A DNA stretch of 64,000 bases from Paragorgia papillata (taxonomy: Eukaryota > Cnidaria > Anthozoa > Scleralcyonacea > Coralliidae), in the NCBI GenBank assembly GCA_035771165.1, contig JAWNZC010000320.1:1291501-1355500 (forward strand). The letters are read 5' to 3'. The notes under the pieces were generated by a model, which saw only the letters and a list, made by a program, of their open reading frames with translations, ran no database searches and had not been told where the DNA came from. Positions 23,816-35,600 of the stretch are shown one piece after another. Numbering within the stretch: the first letter of the stretch is position 1; each line of letters begins with the position of its first letter. The translations under genes and the position numbers were made by a program.

Positions 23816-24068
23816 TTTCGCTGTACAACAGCTCATCAGTGTAGCTTGGAACAATCTGAATGAATTTCACCAATTACTTATACACATGCGATCGTCGGTG
23901 ACAACCGCATGTGGGACCGCATCGGTGAAGTACATTCAGATAGCGTGAAGTGCGCATGGGCCCAGAGTGCTCAAACTTCCACAAGGGTAGTGAGCGTTGC
24001 ATTATCGCTAATAGGTACCCAAGGCAACTTCACAGAGTGCTCAACAACACCGAAGTGAAAGAGCGTAC
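23816..24068 (-). mobile_element. Retrozyme copy 4 (truncated in the ribozyme)
   Basis: Starts inside the hammerhead: the part coding stem III and the cleavage strand is replaced by a CA microsatellite. The remaining ~250 bp of the unit is present, followed by a TA-rich tract. Confidence 0.72.
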
Positions 24069-24089
24069 GTATATATATATACATATATA

Positions 24090-27000
24090 CCGGGTGGCGC
24101 AAAAAAAAGTACCCCTGTGTGATTCAGTATAACGTAAAAACTAGAAAAGCTATTACACTATAACAAATTTCTTTGCATTCAATAATGGCTAACTTAAATT
24201 TTGATATACAAATTTTGCATTTTCATGCAATATTGACCGAGATACAAACGTTTGAATTTGCATGAACTTTTAAAAATTTGTTTAAAAACGACGAAAAAAG
24301 GGGTATTAAAGTGCCTATCTCAGGGTTGGGGATTTTACATATTTAGGATATTTTGAACATTTTAAGAAGATTTGTAATATATCTTCTTTTCCTAAAATTT
24401 CATCTTCATGGACTTTTTTGTTGTTAAAGTTGGCGATTTTGACGATGGCCGTGAAAATTTTTTACTGGGTTCTAGTCGCCGGAAGTGACGTAGAAGCAGG
24501 GAGACCCTCTCAGACAGTAACAGTGTTTACATCGGGAGTTTATAGTTCATCTTGGATTTTCTTGGCTTTATTCAGGTTATTTTGTCGGAAATTCTTTTAA
24601 AAACTATGCCAAACTATGCGTAGTGTTTTTACTCTCGAATGAACCCAATTGATATGCTAGAATAGCGCTGTATGCCATTCTTTTTTTTTTCGACAATAAC
24701 GATGTACAATCCCGACTCACTGGAGGCGAATAAAAGAAGGATAGCTTCGGGTGAAAGGAACGCCGAATTGTCAAGGATAAAGGTGTGAAATGAACGCCGA
24801 CATCTACTTCTGTGATCTGTTCGTCGTTCGAAGTAGTTTCAACGGGAATATTTAGTACTAAGACGATTCACAGCAGTTTATCACGAGGAAAACCCGTCGG
24901 TGTGGCGATTACAAAACGACAACAATAGAGCGTGGGGAAGTGACAATAACTTGTGCATATCATCAGTCTCATATTTCTTTTTATCGAAGTATTGTTTGCG
25001 TTCGATCTTTGATCAAGAATATATCGAAATATACTTGACTTGGTAATGTCGTCGTCTACCTCTGGTTCTAACACTGATAGCTAAAATGACTAGACTAGGA
25101 TGTAAACATTCCGGGATACGTAATCGAGATCGAAGACGAAGTAAAACTGTCTTCCAGTGCAGTGCGGCCATACCTGAAGACGAATCATCTGAATGCATTG
25201 TCAAGCCGTATGAAGACGAGTCGGTTGCCTATGAAATTTGGATCGTAAATCATAATGAGCAAATGCGACCTGAAAACGGTCTTTAGTACGACGGCTACAA
25301 ATTCGCTTTTGAGGGCACAATAAGATAAATGATTGGTAAGTTTAATTGAAAGTTGCTTTTATCAGTGAATTTATGTTTACGTTTTATCTGCAATGTTGTT
25401 TTCACGCATTTGCTAAAACAAAATTGTATGCTGTCAAAGCCATATGCATGATTCGCATGTTTAATTCTATTGATATTACTCTGACACTGAACTGCTTAAT
25501 GGGAATGCGAAGGAATGTCAGTAAATCAAAGCTTGCATTGAAATGGTTTATAATAACAGTGATCAAGTTCTTTACACTTGTTTGCCTGGAAATGTGGTCA
25601 CTGCGTCTAGCGGGACACTTACATCGAAAAATTGACAAGATAAAGTATCAAATAAAAGATCAGTACAGAAAACAGGTAGGAACTAAGGAACTGTCTGTTG
25701 ATTATAGAATAATGGAATACTTGCATCCACTTTTGAAATTTGAACTTGCAGGCGACAGTAACATACAGAGTCAATTTCTTCAAGTTTGAAGATGAAATCG
25801 CACAATTGTTGTTGTTTATCGAATTGGACGAGCACTGAATTGTGGCAATTTTGAAGAACGAAGCAATTCTATTAGCCTAGGTGAATTGTGCGCAGCTGGC
25901 TTATTCGCAAGTGGAAATCGGAAAGCGAACGGGTATTCTATTAATCAATACTGACAGTATCTACCTGCTTTCTACATCTTCTATTTTATACTTTGCCTCG
26001 TCAATTCTTCGATATTTGCAGCCCGCTAGACGCAGTGACCAGATATATAACAAATATAAACATGCGAATCATTTGGCTTTGACATACAATTTTGTTTTAG
26101 CAAATATGGCCAATTGCAAATATGGCATGCCAGTATATACAACATTCAACAAAACGTAAACATAAATTCACTGATAAAGCAAACTTTCATAACTTACAAA
26201 TCGTTCACCTTATTGTGCCCCGCAAAGCGAATTTATAGCCATCGTAGAATATATTTTTCAAGTCGCATTTCATCCTAAGCTCGTCTTCATACGGCTTGAC
26301 AATGCATTCTGATGATTCGTCTTCAGGTATAAATGGCCTAGACAGTTTTACTTCGTCTTCGATCTCGATTACGTATCCCGGAATGTTTACCTCCTAGTCT
26401 AGTCATTTTGGCTATCAGCATTAGAACCAGAGGTAGACGACATTACCAAGTCAAGTATATTTCGATATATTCTTGATCGAAGATCGAATTCGATAAAAAG
26501 AAATATGAGACTGATGACATGCACAAGTTCTTGTCACTTTCCGGAAAAACACGCTCTATTGTTGTCGTTTTGTAATCGCCACACCGACGGGTTTTCCTCG
26601 TGATAAACTGCTGTGAATCGTCTTAGTACCAAACTACTTCGAACAACGAACAGGTCATGGAAGTAGATGTCGGCGTTCATTTCGCATCTTTCTCCTTGAC
26701 AAATCGGCGTTTCCCGAAGCTATCCTTTTATTCGCCTCCAGTGAGTCGGGAATCGGGATTGTACATCGTTATTGTCGCAAAAAAAGAAATGGCATACAGC
26801 GCTATTCTAGCATATCAATTGGGTTCATTCGAGAGTAAAAACACTACGCACCTGTTTGGCATAATTTTTAAAAGAATTTCCGACAAAATAACCTGAATAA
26901 AGCCAAGAAAATCCAAGGTGAACCGTAAACTCCCGATGTAAACACTGTTACTGTCTGAGAAGGTCTCCCTGCTTCTACGTCACTTCCAGCGACTAGAACC

Positions 27001-27587
27001 CAGTAAAAAAATTTCACGGCCATCGTCAAAATCGCCAACTTTAACAGCAAAAAAGTCCATGAAGATGAAATTTTAGGAAAAGAAGATATATTACAAATCT
27101 TCTTAAAATGTTCAAAATATCCTAAATATGTAAAATCCCCAACCCTGAGATAGGCACTTTAAACTAATTCGAAAGCCATTACTATTTTATCATGAGTATT
27201 AAGTATTGGGAATTTCAATGAAGTGAACTTCAAGTTGAGGATGTGTATCTGTAAAAGACTTATGATGTACTTTCTTTCCTTTAACTACAATAAATTAGTT
27301 ATCAAGTTTTAACAAACTGTACGTACCAATATTACGGCTTTAACACAAGTTATTGCTGTATTAATATTTCATAGGCCGTTTTTAGCAAATTTTTACACTT
27401 CCAAAAATGTTTACTCAATTTTAAACATTAATATATCGGTCAATATTGCATGAAAATGCAAAAGTTGTACATCAAAATTTAAGTTAGCCATTATTGAATG
27501 CAAAGAAAGTTGTTATAGTGTAATAGCTTTTCTAGTTTTTAAGTTATACTGAATCAAACAGGGGTACGTTTTTTTTGCGCCACCCGG
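24090..27587. mobile_element. TA-flanked transposon (mariner-like MITE) containing a nested fold-back
   Basis: Ends CCGGGTGGCGCAAAAAAAAG and its inverse, with TA at 24088-24089 and 27588-27589. Inverted arms of about 200 bp (24090-24300 and 27380-27587). Without the nested 2.85-kb element it would be about 650 bp and non-coding. TA target preference suggests Tc1/mariner mobilisation (inference). Confidence 0.8.
24310..27158. mobile_element. Large TTAA-flanked fold-back, arms over 1 kb
   Basis: Ends AGTGCCTATCTCAGGGTTGG and its inverse, flanked by TTAA at 24306-24309 and 27159-27162. Inverted similarity runs from each end for more than 1 kb and, with gaps, to about 25625 and 26020, leaving a small central loop. 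Frames in the arms (for example 25086-25286) and centre (25346-25789) match no transposase I know. The 321-bp MITE at 17279-17599 shares its ends. Confidence 0.82.
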
Positions 27588-27604
27588 TACATATATATAT
27601 ATAT

Positions 27605-28365
27605 ATATACGAAATCTGGGAAATAGTTTATTGTATATATATATATATATATAATTTCCCAGATTTCGTCTCCCTCGCTTTTTCTACACGCGTGTAAAAT
27701 GGACTACACGCATGTCGAGATTAGCACCCTCGCCATACGCCCGGGCTCGGGGATGAACAAAACTTGAACCTCCTATGGGAAAATCGAGCATACGTTCTAA
27801 CGTAAAATTCAAAAATTAGTTACCAAAGTATTAATTTCGCATTGCGTTTCTCGATGTAATATCTGCTCCACAACTCCACAGACGCGCTGTATAATACCTT
27901 GTATGTCCTCGCTTGTCTTCGTAATATGCCAAATGTATAGTCGTTAATTTTACAAAACTAAAGGTAGAAAGAGTTGAAAAATTTGAAAAGTTGAACAAGT
28001 GAAAAAGTTGAACATCGTGCGGGAAATTTCAGTCTATCAACTACACATTCTAATTCTATTTACCTCTTTGGGAAATAAATCGACATTGGTTTTTTTAAAT
28101 GCAAGAGCATGCCTGCGAAGTCTTCTCGTCAAAAGTGGGAATCGTACTCCATATCACTAGTCTAGTCTTCGGGAGGCATTAGTTTGAAAAATATTCGGTG
28201 TAAACTACCGAATAACCCATCAAATTGAAGCTTGTAAACCGTAGATTTCACTATTTCAGGCCTGCATGGAAACAAATTCTAAACGTCTCGAGCATATTTC
28301 AGTGTTGAACAACGGTGTCCAGCCCAAACCGTAGTGAAATTTTGCTTGAGCCCTAACTAGTTCGG
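27605..28365. other. Hairpin and unassigned sequence
   Basis: CGAAATCTGGGAAAT at 27610 is inverted at 27651-27668 around a TA tract (hairpin). The rest shows no gene. Confidence 0.4.
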
Positions 28366-28490
28366 GACCAAATAGAGTCGGGAAAGATTGTCTTGTTAAA
28401 AGTTACTCGAGAATCACGATTGACACTGGGATTGACAAGGTGGATCAGATTATATATTGTTACGGCGAGTATCAACCTTTATTTCCCCCC
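28366..28490 (+). pseudogene. Polinton packaging-ATPase fragment
   Basis: Contains a P-loop-like GPNRVGKDCLVK and, one frame over, IDKVDQIIYCYGEYQPLF. The order and wording match the N-terminal third of the ATPase relic at 29.9 kb (IIYCSGAYQPIY) and the intact ATPase at 43.9-44.6 kb (IIYCYGEHQSLF). One frameshift lies between. It ends at a fold-back repeat. It lies outside the outer element's left repeat, so it is a trace of yet another Polinton copy. Confidence 0.65.
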
Positions 28491-28496
28491 GGAGCG

Positions 28497-28585
28497 GTAT
28501 CCATCTGATTCGCGCGCTCTGATTGGCTGACGAGCGGTCCGTATCCTATACGATACGGACCCCGATACGGACCGCTCGTGGATTG
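28497..28585. repeat. Fold-back repeat (GGTCCGTATC family)
   Basis: GAGCGGTCCGTATC is inverted in GATACGGACCGCTC. It follows the ATPase fragment directly. Confidence 0.55.
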
Positions 28586-28589
28586 AAAA

Positions 28590-28879
28590 GACAAGTTTAA
28601 AAACAAAATCATTTTACTAACATCGATTTTTCTAACTATTTCACTTGACACTGGAGAAAGTATATTTAGGCAACGAATGGGTTATTTTTTTTATCTATTA
28701 TTCTATTTATGACAACTGTGAAAACAACAAATTTGTGGAAAGAAGCCCGGAAAACTGTTACAAAGAAAAATCACAAACGAGTGACGACATTCAAGTTATA
28801 GATTGCTTATTAAACAACAACATCCCCAAAACACTTTAAATATACATTGCATGTAGACTGTATTTCGAATTAGTTGTTG

Positions 28880-28916
<37 letters not shown>

Positions 28917-29528
28917 TAAAATATAGAATACATACCACTACGACGAAGGCTTTAAAGCTATTGAAAAAGCTTTGTCTGTTTCCACATTCGAAAGTCCCAA
29001 ACAAGATCGTCACAGTATATGCTGTCACGTCGGGGAAAAAACAACGAAGCTTCTCCAAATGCAGACAAATCTTTTTCACAAGCCAACACTCGTTGTGTTA
29101 TGTCTTTGAAATAAACCTACAGATCGCTTATCACAAGCACTTTTGTCTTTAAACTCGAACGATGCACTTTCAGTATCCAGTATTTTTAAACCAACCTTCC
29201 AAGCGAACAGCCATGCATAGACAAGCAAGCGACAAGGAAGAACGATGAAGAATCTTTATTAACGAACTAAGTAAGCATTGACAACACACAGACAGGACTT
29301 TAGCTCTTCTTCGTGACTGGATCGGTTAAAGTCTTGACTGTTTCGCCGTTCACAAAAAGGATTACACGCTTGGTGTCAGCCGAGGCTTGTTGACTTAAAC
29401 TGTCAAACACTCAAACTGACGAACTTTAGACTTTAATAATATCACGTGAATATCATGTTTTTGATTACGCTAATTCCTATTACGCAACATAATTGTGATA
29501 AAAAAATAAATATTGTATTTACCTGTTT
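28590..29528. other. No supported gene
   Basis: AT-rich with a short (TA)n at 28884-28911. Short frames here show no recognisable motif. Confidence 0.3.
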
Positions 29529-29645
29529 TGGTTGGTCCGTACTGGGAAATATTTGCCCTCGGTCTCAAAAACAACCCTCGGCCTCCGGCCTCGGGCAGCT
29601 TTTGAGACCTCGGGCAAATATTTCCCACTACGGAACTCCCAACCG
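29529..29645. repeat. Fold-back repeat (GGGAAATATTTGCCC family)
   Basis: GGTTGGTCCGTACTGGGAAA is inverted near 29612-29645. Same family style as the repeats at 9398 and 33744. Confidence 0.65.
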
Positions 29646-29700
29646 GTAAATGACATATATATATATATATATATTTTTTTTTTCTACATAAATTAAAAGC

Positions 29701-29797
29701 GAGGGATGTTAGAGCGTTGCTAAGTCAAATTTGAATATTACTATAGACAAGTTCGGGCGAGAAAAGTCATTCAAAATCGATTAAACAAAGTCATTAA
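29701..29797 (+). repeat. Outer Polinton left inverted repeat
   Basis: GAGGGATGTTAGAGCGTTGC … is repeated in inverse at 59151-59245 with only a few mismatches. If AG is taken as the first bases (29702), the arms fit the AG…CT termini usual for Polintons. The 6-bp flanks (AAAGCG and CACAAC) do not match, so a target-site duplication is not seen. Confidence 0.65.
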
Positions 29798-29816
29798 TCT
29801 TCCGCTCGCTGAAGAT

Positions 29817-30517
29817 ATGGCCGAAGTCTTTGTAACTCCGTCGAGATATTATATTTTTAAAGTTTCGTGATAGCGAGAACATGGACCCAAGACTTAAATC
29901 TTGCTTCTGTCTTCAGATTTCTGGCCCGTCGGGGTCGGAAAAGACTGTCTGGGTAAAAAAGTTACTCGAGAATATGGATCATATGATTGACAAGAAAGTA
30001 CACCAAATTATATATTGTTCTGGAGCCTATCAGCCTATTTATCAAGAGATACAAGAAAAACCTCCAAACATTCAATTTATCGAGGGTTTCCGCGACGTAA
30101 AGAGTATAACTGATCCTTCGTTTCATACACTAATGGTCATTGTGATTTACAAAATAAATTTTCCGACAACGTTGAGCTTGCGAATCTATTCACCAAGGGT
30201 TCTCATCACAGATCAATGTCCGTTATATTTCTACAGCAGGCTTTGTATAATAAAGGGAAATACTCGCGTCTGTGTTCATTTAATTGCCATTATATGGTTC
30301 TTTTCAAAAGCCCACGCGACCAAACAATTATTCAAACTTTAGCCCGACAAATGTTCCCTGGATGTGGCCAATATCTAGTAGAAGCTTATCAAAATGCTAC
30401 TGAAAAACCTTACAATGTTACCTTTTTGTCGATTTGCATCCCGAAACTGATGATAAATATAGACTACGCGCGAAAATATTTCCAGATCAATGGCAAATCG
30501 TTTTCGTAAAGAAATGA
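29817..30517 (+). pseudogene. Packaging ATPase (FtsK/HerA-type), decayed
   Basis: Polinton A32-like packaging ATPase, which would drive DNA into capsids. The P-loop is GPSGSEKT, where Gly is replaced by Glu before the Lys. IIYCSGAYQPIY follows, then the Walker B stretch HTLMVI. A frameshift there moves the rest (FLQQALYNKGKYSRLCSFNCHYMVLFKSPRD, then LARQMFPG) to the next frame, and another shift brings the terminal segment to a TGA at 30517. An upstream stop also breaks the N-terminus. The homologue in the inner element (43916-44647) is intact, which supports the reconstruction of order. Non-functional. Confidence 0.85.
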
Positions 30518-30556
30518 TAAAATAACTGACCTGAGTGACAACCGAATCATTTCATT

Positions 30557-30883
30557 ATGTCTACTTGTATTCGGAAGAACGTTACCCTATTAAGAGTATT
30601 GTATAAAGCAAAGCCGAAATTACAAAAAGTAATTTTGAAACACGTGGAACCTAGCTGTATCAAAGCAATTTGCGATGTCGTTTTGAATGTATTAAAAAGC
30701 GTGGTTAAGCTTTTGCCGACACAAAAGAGAAAAATCGCAAAACATAAACATCATTTGCGGCTACTTGCCTCGAAAGCAACATCTTTGGAGCAAAGACGCC
30801 GTGTGTTGGTGCAGAAAGGAGACGGCTTTTTAACTTTGGTGCTTGGGTCTGTTTTGAGAGAACTTGGCTCGTTAATTGGATAA
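30557..30883 (+). CDS. Conserved small basic Polinton protein
   Basis: About 108 residues, rich in Lys/Arg (AKPKLQKVILKH; TQKRKIAKHKHHLRLLA) with a hydrophobic C-terminal tail (FLTLVLGSVLRELGSLIG). The homologue in the inner element (43602-43928, minus) has the same pattern and also sits directly after the ATPase. The stop overlaps the start of the next ORF in a TAATG arrangement. The basic middle and hydrophobic end would suit a DNA- or capsid-associated minor protein, but I do not recognise a named family; the function is unknown. The frame is intact although its neighbours are broken. Confidence 0.6.
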   Translation: MSTCIRKNVTLLRVLYKAKPKLQKVILKHVEPSCIKAICDVVLNVLKSVVKLLPTQKRKIAKHKHHLRLLASKATSLEQRRRVLVQKGDGFLTLVLGSVLRELGSLIG

Positions 30884-31662
30884 TGATGATGAACCATTCG
30901 CAAAAGATGATATTAGTTCCGGAGAGAACATTGAATAATTTTCACCGGCAACAGCGACAAATAGCCGCTCCTACTGTAGTAAAGTTAGCTGATTTAGACG
31001 ATGAAATGAAATCGATTTGGGACAGAAAAGATACTTCTCAAGAGGAAAAAGCCAAACTTTATAGTGAAATTTTGGAGAAGTATCTTCGATTCAAAGACAA
31101 AAGAAATTTAGAAACAAAAGAGCCAATAGCCGTATCCTTGACTAATAGAGAGCTAAATGACGGTTTGAAAGAGCAGTTAAATAACAGCGCGGCTCTGGCG
31201 GGGGCAATTAACAAACAAAGTGTTGCCAACATAGTTGAAATCTTACCCAAATCACTGAGACCGAAAGCCAAAATGATTCTGAAACGAATTGATGATAATC
31301 CGAAGGTTGTTAATTGGAATGAGCGAGGGAAACTGAAATACAAGAGGAAAGTTGTTCCAAATACAAACATTAGTGATCTTGTTGGAGACTCTTAGCCAAC
31401 GGAAGAGTTATAACCTGAAGGCTACGATGATTTTACGAAAGCTTTGAGACAAATTAACATTCCGGAGGATTTAATTAGAAATCCGGACCGCCTCCAGCTA
31501 TTAAGAACTCACGAAGATATTAAGACGCCTGCTGTGAAAAGGAGGCCGTCGACACCAACGGGTGACGAAATGACCCCTGGAATTTCGCCCGCGAGTAAAA
31601 GAAGTAAAAAAACCGAAAAGAACGAAAATCCAAAGTGGCTTACAAACTTTTTAGAGTTGTGA
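30883..31662 (+). pseudogene. Conserved Polinton protein (LVPE-type), one in-frame stop
   Basis: Starts within TAATG overlapping the upstream ORF. It reads KMILVPERTLNNF near the N-terminus and RPKAKMILKRIDDNP in the middle. A TAG at 31393 interrupts the same frame, which then continues through INIPEDLIRNPDR to a Lys-rich tail (ASKRSKKTEKNENPKW). The inner element has the same gene intact (42862-43605; MVLVPEDTLHRL, INMPKDLVRND) in the same place after ATPase and the basic ORF. Charged, coiled-coil-like and soluble. No function is known to me; a structural or maturation role is only a guess from its neighbours. Confidence 0.65.
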
Positions 31663-31937
31663 GCCGAACGCTCGAAGTTTTAACAGACTTAGTAGTTGCT
31701 AATCTAGTTAATATATTTTTATGTGTTTATGAATACATTTATTTAAAACTGAGCATTAGTTTACAATTCTTTCGAGTTATTTGGTGGCTCTTAAAAGAGC
31801 CGTTTTAAAGTTGGTTTTTTTGGGGTTTTTTTTTGTTTTTTTTGTCATGCACGCGGGCAGATGTGCCTCCACTCCCGACCACTTTCTTCCGGCAGTCGAA
31901 ACCACCCCATGTTTGAGTCCTTCCTACGAAGGCAGTC

Positions 31938-32240
31938 CTAGCACAGCAACTCCTTGTCCCACTTCGTCCGACACATGGCGCAGGACACCACCCGACCCGC
32001 TCTGCTTTGCTCCATTTCCCACCTTTTCCAACAACACAGGTGGATTAAATGTCCGCAGCACCACATTGCTAGGGCAAAACGCTCGTTTTGAGTGACTCTG
32101 CCGAAACAAATGTGGCACTCCTGGTCACCATCTTGCTGGTTAAGGCGAAACTCGGCTCGTGATAACATTCCAACTCCGCGTCGTATTGTTCGGCGTGGAT
32201 TAGCCATGTTGCTTTTTCCGAGGTCACCAAGATACTGCAC
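31938..32240 (-). CDS. RING-H2 finger protein (Polinton accessory)
   Basis: About 100 residues. Zinc ligands are visible in order: CHIC, then CCGHLIHLCCWKRW, then CAMC. The spacing fits a RING-H2 domain and the Trp after the sixth ligand is typical of RING E3 ligases. The N-terminus is basic (NPRRTIRRGVGML). It is transcribed opposite to the PolB/ATPase genes around it. A fragment of the same gene is at 17779-17911 beside a PolB relic, so the gene travels with this Polinton lineage. A ubiquitin-ligase role against host proteins is plausible by analogy with viral RING proteins, but unproven. Confidence 0.65.
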   Translation of the reverse strand: MQYLGDLGKSNMANPRRTIRRGVGMLSRAEFRLNQQDGDQECHICFGRVTQNERFALAMWCCGHLIHLCCWKRWEMEQSRAGRVVSCAMCRTKWDKELLC

Positions 32241-32289
32241 GGTTTGAGCTGTTTAACTTCGTACGAGTCGCGGTAGACTCGAGGGCGTC

Positions 32290-32493
32290 GTGCAGGCTAA
32301 CCAACCTGAGGAAGCCGTGGAGGCGAGCCAACCCGAAGATGCGCCGACTGATAACGAAGACGAGCAGCTATCTCTCCTGCACCAACATCGACGCTTAATA
32401 GATGCGGAGCATCGTCTATACCGCACGCAAGATGTTTTTAATATTAGAGTAAACGATACGTTCACATTCGATTCGTTAATAAACACACGTTAA
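32290..32493 (+). CDS. Small acidic ORF, unknown
   Basis: Frame of about 67 residues with repeated acidic/Gln motifs (QANQPEEAVEASQPEDAP), ending …FTFDSLINTR. It lies between the divergent RING gene and PolB. The frame is open upstream without an obvious start. It could be the remnant of a longer leader gene or of the PolB N-terminal extension. No family recognised. Confidence 0.3.
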   Translation: MQANQPEEAVEASQPEDAPTDNEDEQLSLLHQHRRLIDAEHRLYRTQDVFNIRVNDTFTFDSLINTR

Positions 32494-32639
32494 GGGGCAT
32501 TTACCAACAACAACGTGCTGCGTTTAAAATTAATTTAAGTTTTAGTTTTGTCTTAAGGAAACGTGGAAACGGGTGAATTGAGTTTTTTTTTATGCCTCAA
32601 ACAATACCAACATTTTAGACGCCCCCATGTTGGTGCATA

Positions 32640-35600
32640 ATGAGCACACTTTTAGTCAGTTTGTTGACATGAACAAACCTACGACGCCAACGTCAAACAT
32701 AAATTTCCCGGCCGTACCTATCAACTTAAAAAGTCTGTATTCGAAGAACTAGAGGATATGAACTTCCATTTCGAAGACAATGATACATTTCTTCCTTACT
32801 TTGCAACCTGGAATTTAGAACGTTTTCAAAACGATGTTAGGAATGAGTCGGATTAAGCTAGACTGCAATGGCTTGCGGAGCATGTGCCAGCGTCGATTTC
32901 TGTCGCCATTTCTGTCCTTGGTTACGAGAATGCAAATTGCTTTGTAACGACCAGTGATTCGAAACAATTAGTTTGTGAGTTTGTGCAATATATTTTTGAG
33001 ATTAGTGACACTGCCTATCGATTGCTAAGGGAAAAATTCGAAAACGTTTTTGCCGAATTAGACGTCTTGATAACCAATTTACCAGAACCAGACGAGAAAG
33101 GGAAAGCGCCAACTTTTAAAACTAAAGAAAAAGTTCGATCTTTATCTCAAGGAAATTCCGATCATCGGTTTTAATTCTTGTCGATATGCCATTAATGTCC
33201 CATCGAAATAGAAGGGGACGAAGGGAACGGTTTAGGATTTGTAATTAAGCGCAACAACGCGTCATGTGTCTGAAAACAGACCGCCTTAAATTTTTAGACA
33301 TATCTAGTTATTTGGCCCATGGTTATAGTTATGATCAATTTTTGAAGGCATACAAGTGCACAGCACAAAAAGGTTTTTTCCCGTACGAATGGTTTGGCAG
33401 TATCGACAAACTTGAGTTCAACCAACTTTCACCTCGCGAGGCATTTTTTAGCGCCCTGCGGAACACTAATATCAGTTCGGAGGAGTATGAGTATTGTTGT
33501 TCGATTTGGCGCGACCGAGGTATGGTGTCCTTCCGTGAGTATTTAATTAGGTATAACAACTTAGACATCGAGCTGTTTGTTGAAGCGGTTGGGAAAATGT
33601 TTCAGTTCTACCAACCGAAAAATTTAGATCTATTCAAAGATGGTATATCTATACCAGGGTTAGTGATGAAATATCTATTTTCAGGGCTTGAGGCCAATAC
33701 TTATTTTAGTTTATTCCAAGAGCGTGATAATAAGGACTTATTAACCGAGTGCGAGGTCTGTACGGGAAAGTATTTGCCCGACGTTTTCGTACAGACCGAG
33801 CGACGAAGGAGCGAGGTTTGTGCGATAAATCCGAGGGCAAATACTTTCCCGTACAGACCGAGCAAACGAGGTTAATAAGGAATTTATTATATGGCTAGTG
33901 GTTCATTCTATTTTTAAGTTTCGAGCGTTGTTTTTGTCTTCGGAGTATGCTGTTTACCTTACCTGTTAAGTTTTTCGTATCGCTACTTCGCCTTCTTGTT
34001 TACACCAGCTCGGCCTTTATTTGTCGTGTTTTTAGATAAACAGCTTTAAAGAAAACCAGCAGCAATGTTGTAGCACATTTTATTGTCCAGAATATTTGAA
34101 TAAAGATAACCAGTTCTCTTTTATTTGTATTCAAATCAACTCAGAAATGTTCTCGCCAAAACTTGCAGGGCCGAGAAAAAAGCGTATTGACCCGGACACA
34201 GACCGGAGGTCAATATCGTAAAATCCCGACCTCTCAGGAACCAATCAGCGCGCGTCGTTTTGCGTACGGACCGGAAATCAAACCCAGCCATATAATAAAG
34301 ACCTTTATTACGGATTTAAGCAGAACATTGTTGGTGGCCGTCGATTATTTTTAATCGTTATCACGAGAAAGACAAAATCCTTATTCGTGGCGGCAAGCCG
34401 TGTAAGCGAGTTTGGGGGGCAGATGCGAACGCTTTATATCTTTGGGCCTTAGCCCAAAAAATGCCATGCGGTTACTACAATAGGCGAAGAAAAGAAAACA
34501 ATTTTAAATTGCAAGAATATTTCAACAAAGCTAGTGTTGAATGATTGGATTACATTGCTCATCGAGATAGCGTCAACATAGCACACGCACACAATCGCGG
34601 CGAACAACGTATTGGTCGTTATCTCGTTGACGGTTTTGATTCGGCGAACCAAACTATATATGAGTAAAATGATTTTAACGACAAATGTGGCGTACCTATG
34701 TCATTTCTCTACGAACGAACGATGGAAAGAAAACAGTATTTGGAAGAGCGAGGTTATAAGGTGATTGATATTTGGGAGTGCGAATACAAAAATATGCGCA
34801 AGTCGGACGAGGATTTGAAAACGTTTCGGCAAAATTACACGCAGAATTCAGATGTCAGAACGGCTCTTTCGGTTCAGGATATACTTTTTAAGGTCAAAAG
34901 TGACCAAATGTTCGGTGTTGTCCGGTGCGATATTCGGTTTCCGCAGGATAAAAAGGAGTATTTTTCTGAGATGTCTCCCATTTTCAAAAACGTAGACATT
35001 CCCTTCGAGCCATCGGTGAACATATGCAAAACTTTGTCAATGAACATAAGTTGAACCAAAAACCAAGACGGGGGTTAATTGGGAGTATGTTCGCTGACAA
35101 CATTTTACTGACAACCCCACTTCTGCGTTGGTACATGGACCACGGCCTTGAGGTTACAGATGTGTACGAGGTAACCGAATACGTTCCAAAAAGTTGTTTC
35201 GGGGGTTTTGCCGATGATGTCAGTAATGCGCGACGCCATCGAGATAGTGATCCTTCCACAGCCATTATAGCCGAAACAATGAAACTGTTCGGAAATTCCG
35301 GTTATGGTCGTTCATTAACCAATAAAGAAAAGCATCTCGATATTCGGTATTGCGACGAGACCAGCGTCGGTTTAGCCGTCAATGACCCACACTTTCGCAA
35401 ATTGGATATTTTAGGTGATAATTATTATGAAATAAGCAAAACTAAAAAATCAATTAGAATGGATCTACCAATCCAAATCGGCTTTTTTGTTTATCAATAT
35501 GCGAAACTTCGCATGCTATAGTTTTATTATGATTGCATTGACAAATTCCTTGACCGCTCCGATTTCGAGTACTGCGGGATACCGACTCGGCATACATAGC

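Noticed and set aside
25346..25789. 147-codon frame in the centre of the TTAA fold-back
   Set aside because: No transposase or other motif; its opposite strand is also partly open, and it spans arm and loop of the palindrome.
28831..28860. Short similarity (CACTTTAAATAT.CATTGCATGTAGACT) between 28.83 and 59.83 kb
   Set aside because: About 25 bp only, with unrelated flanks; insufficient to claim a shared element end.
31781..32095. 104-codon plus-strand frame
   Set aside because: It lies opposite the RING gene, whose zinc ligands make the minus strand the coding one.
34874..35265. Minus-strand frames of 61 and 93 codons
   Set aside because: Shadows of the outer PolB on the plus strand.
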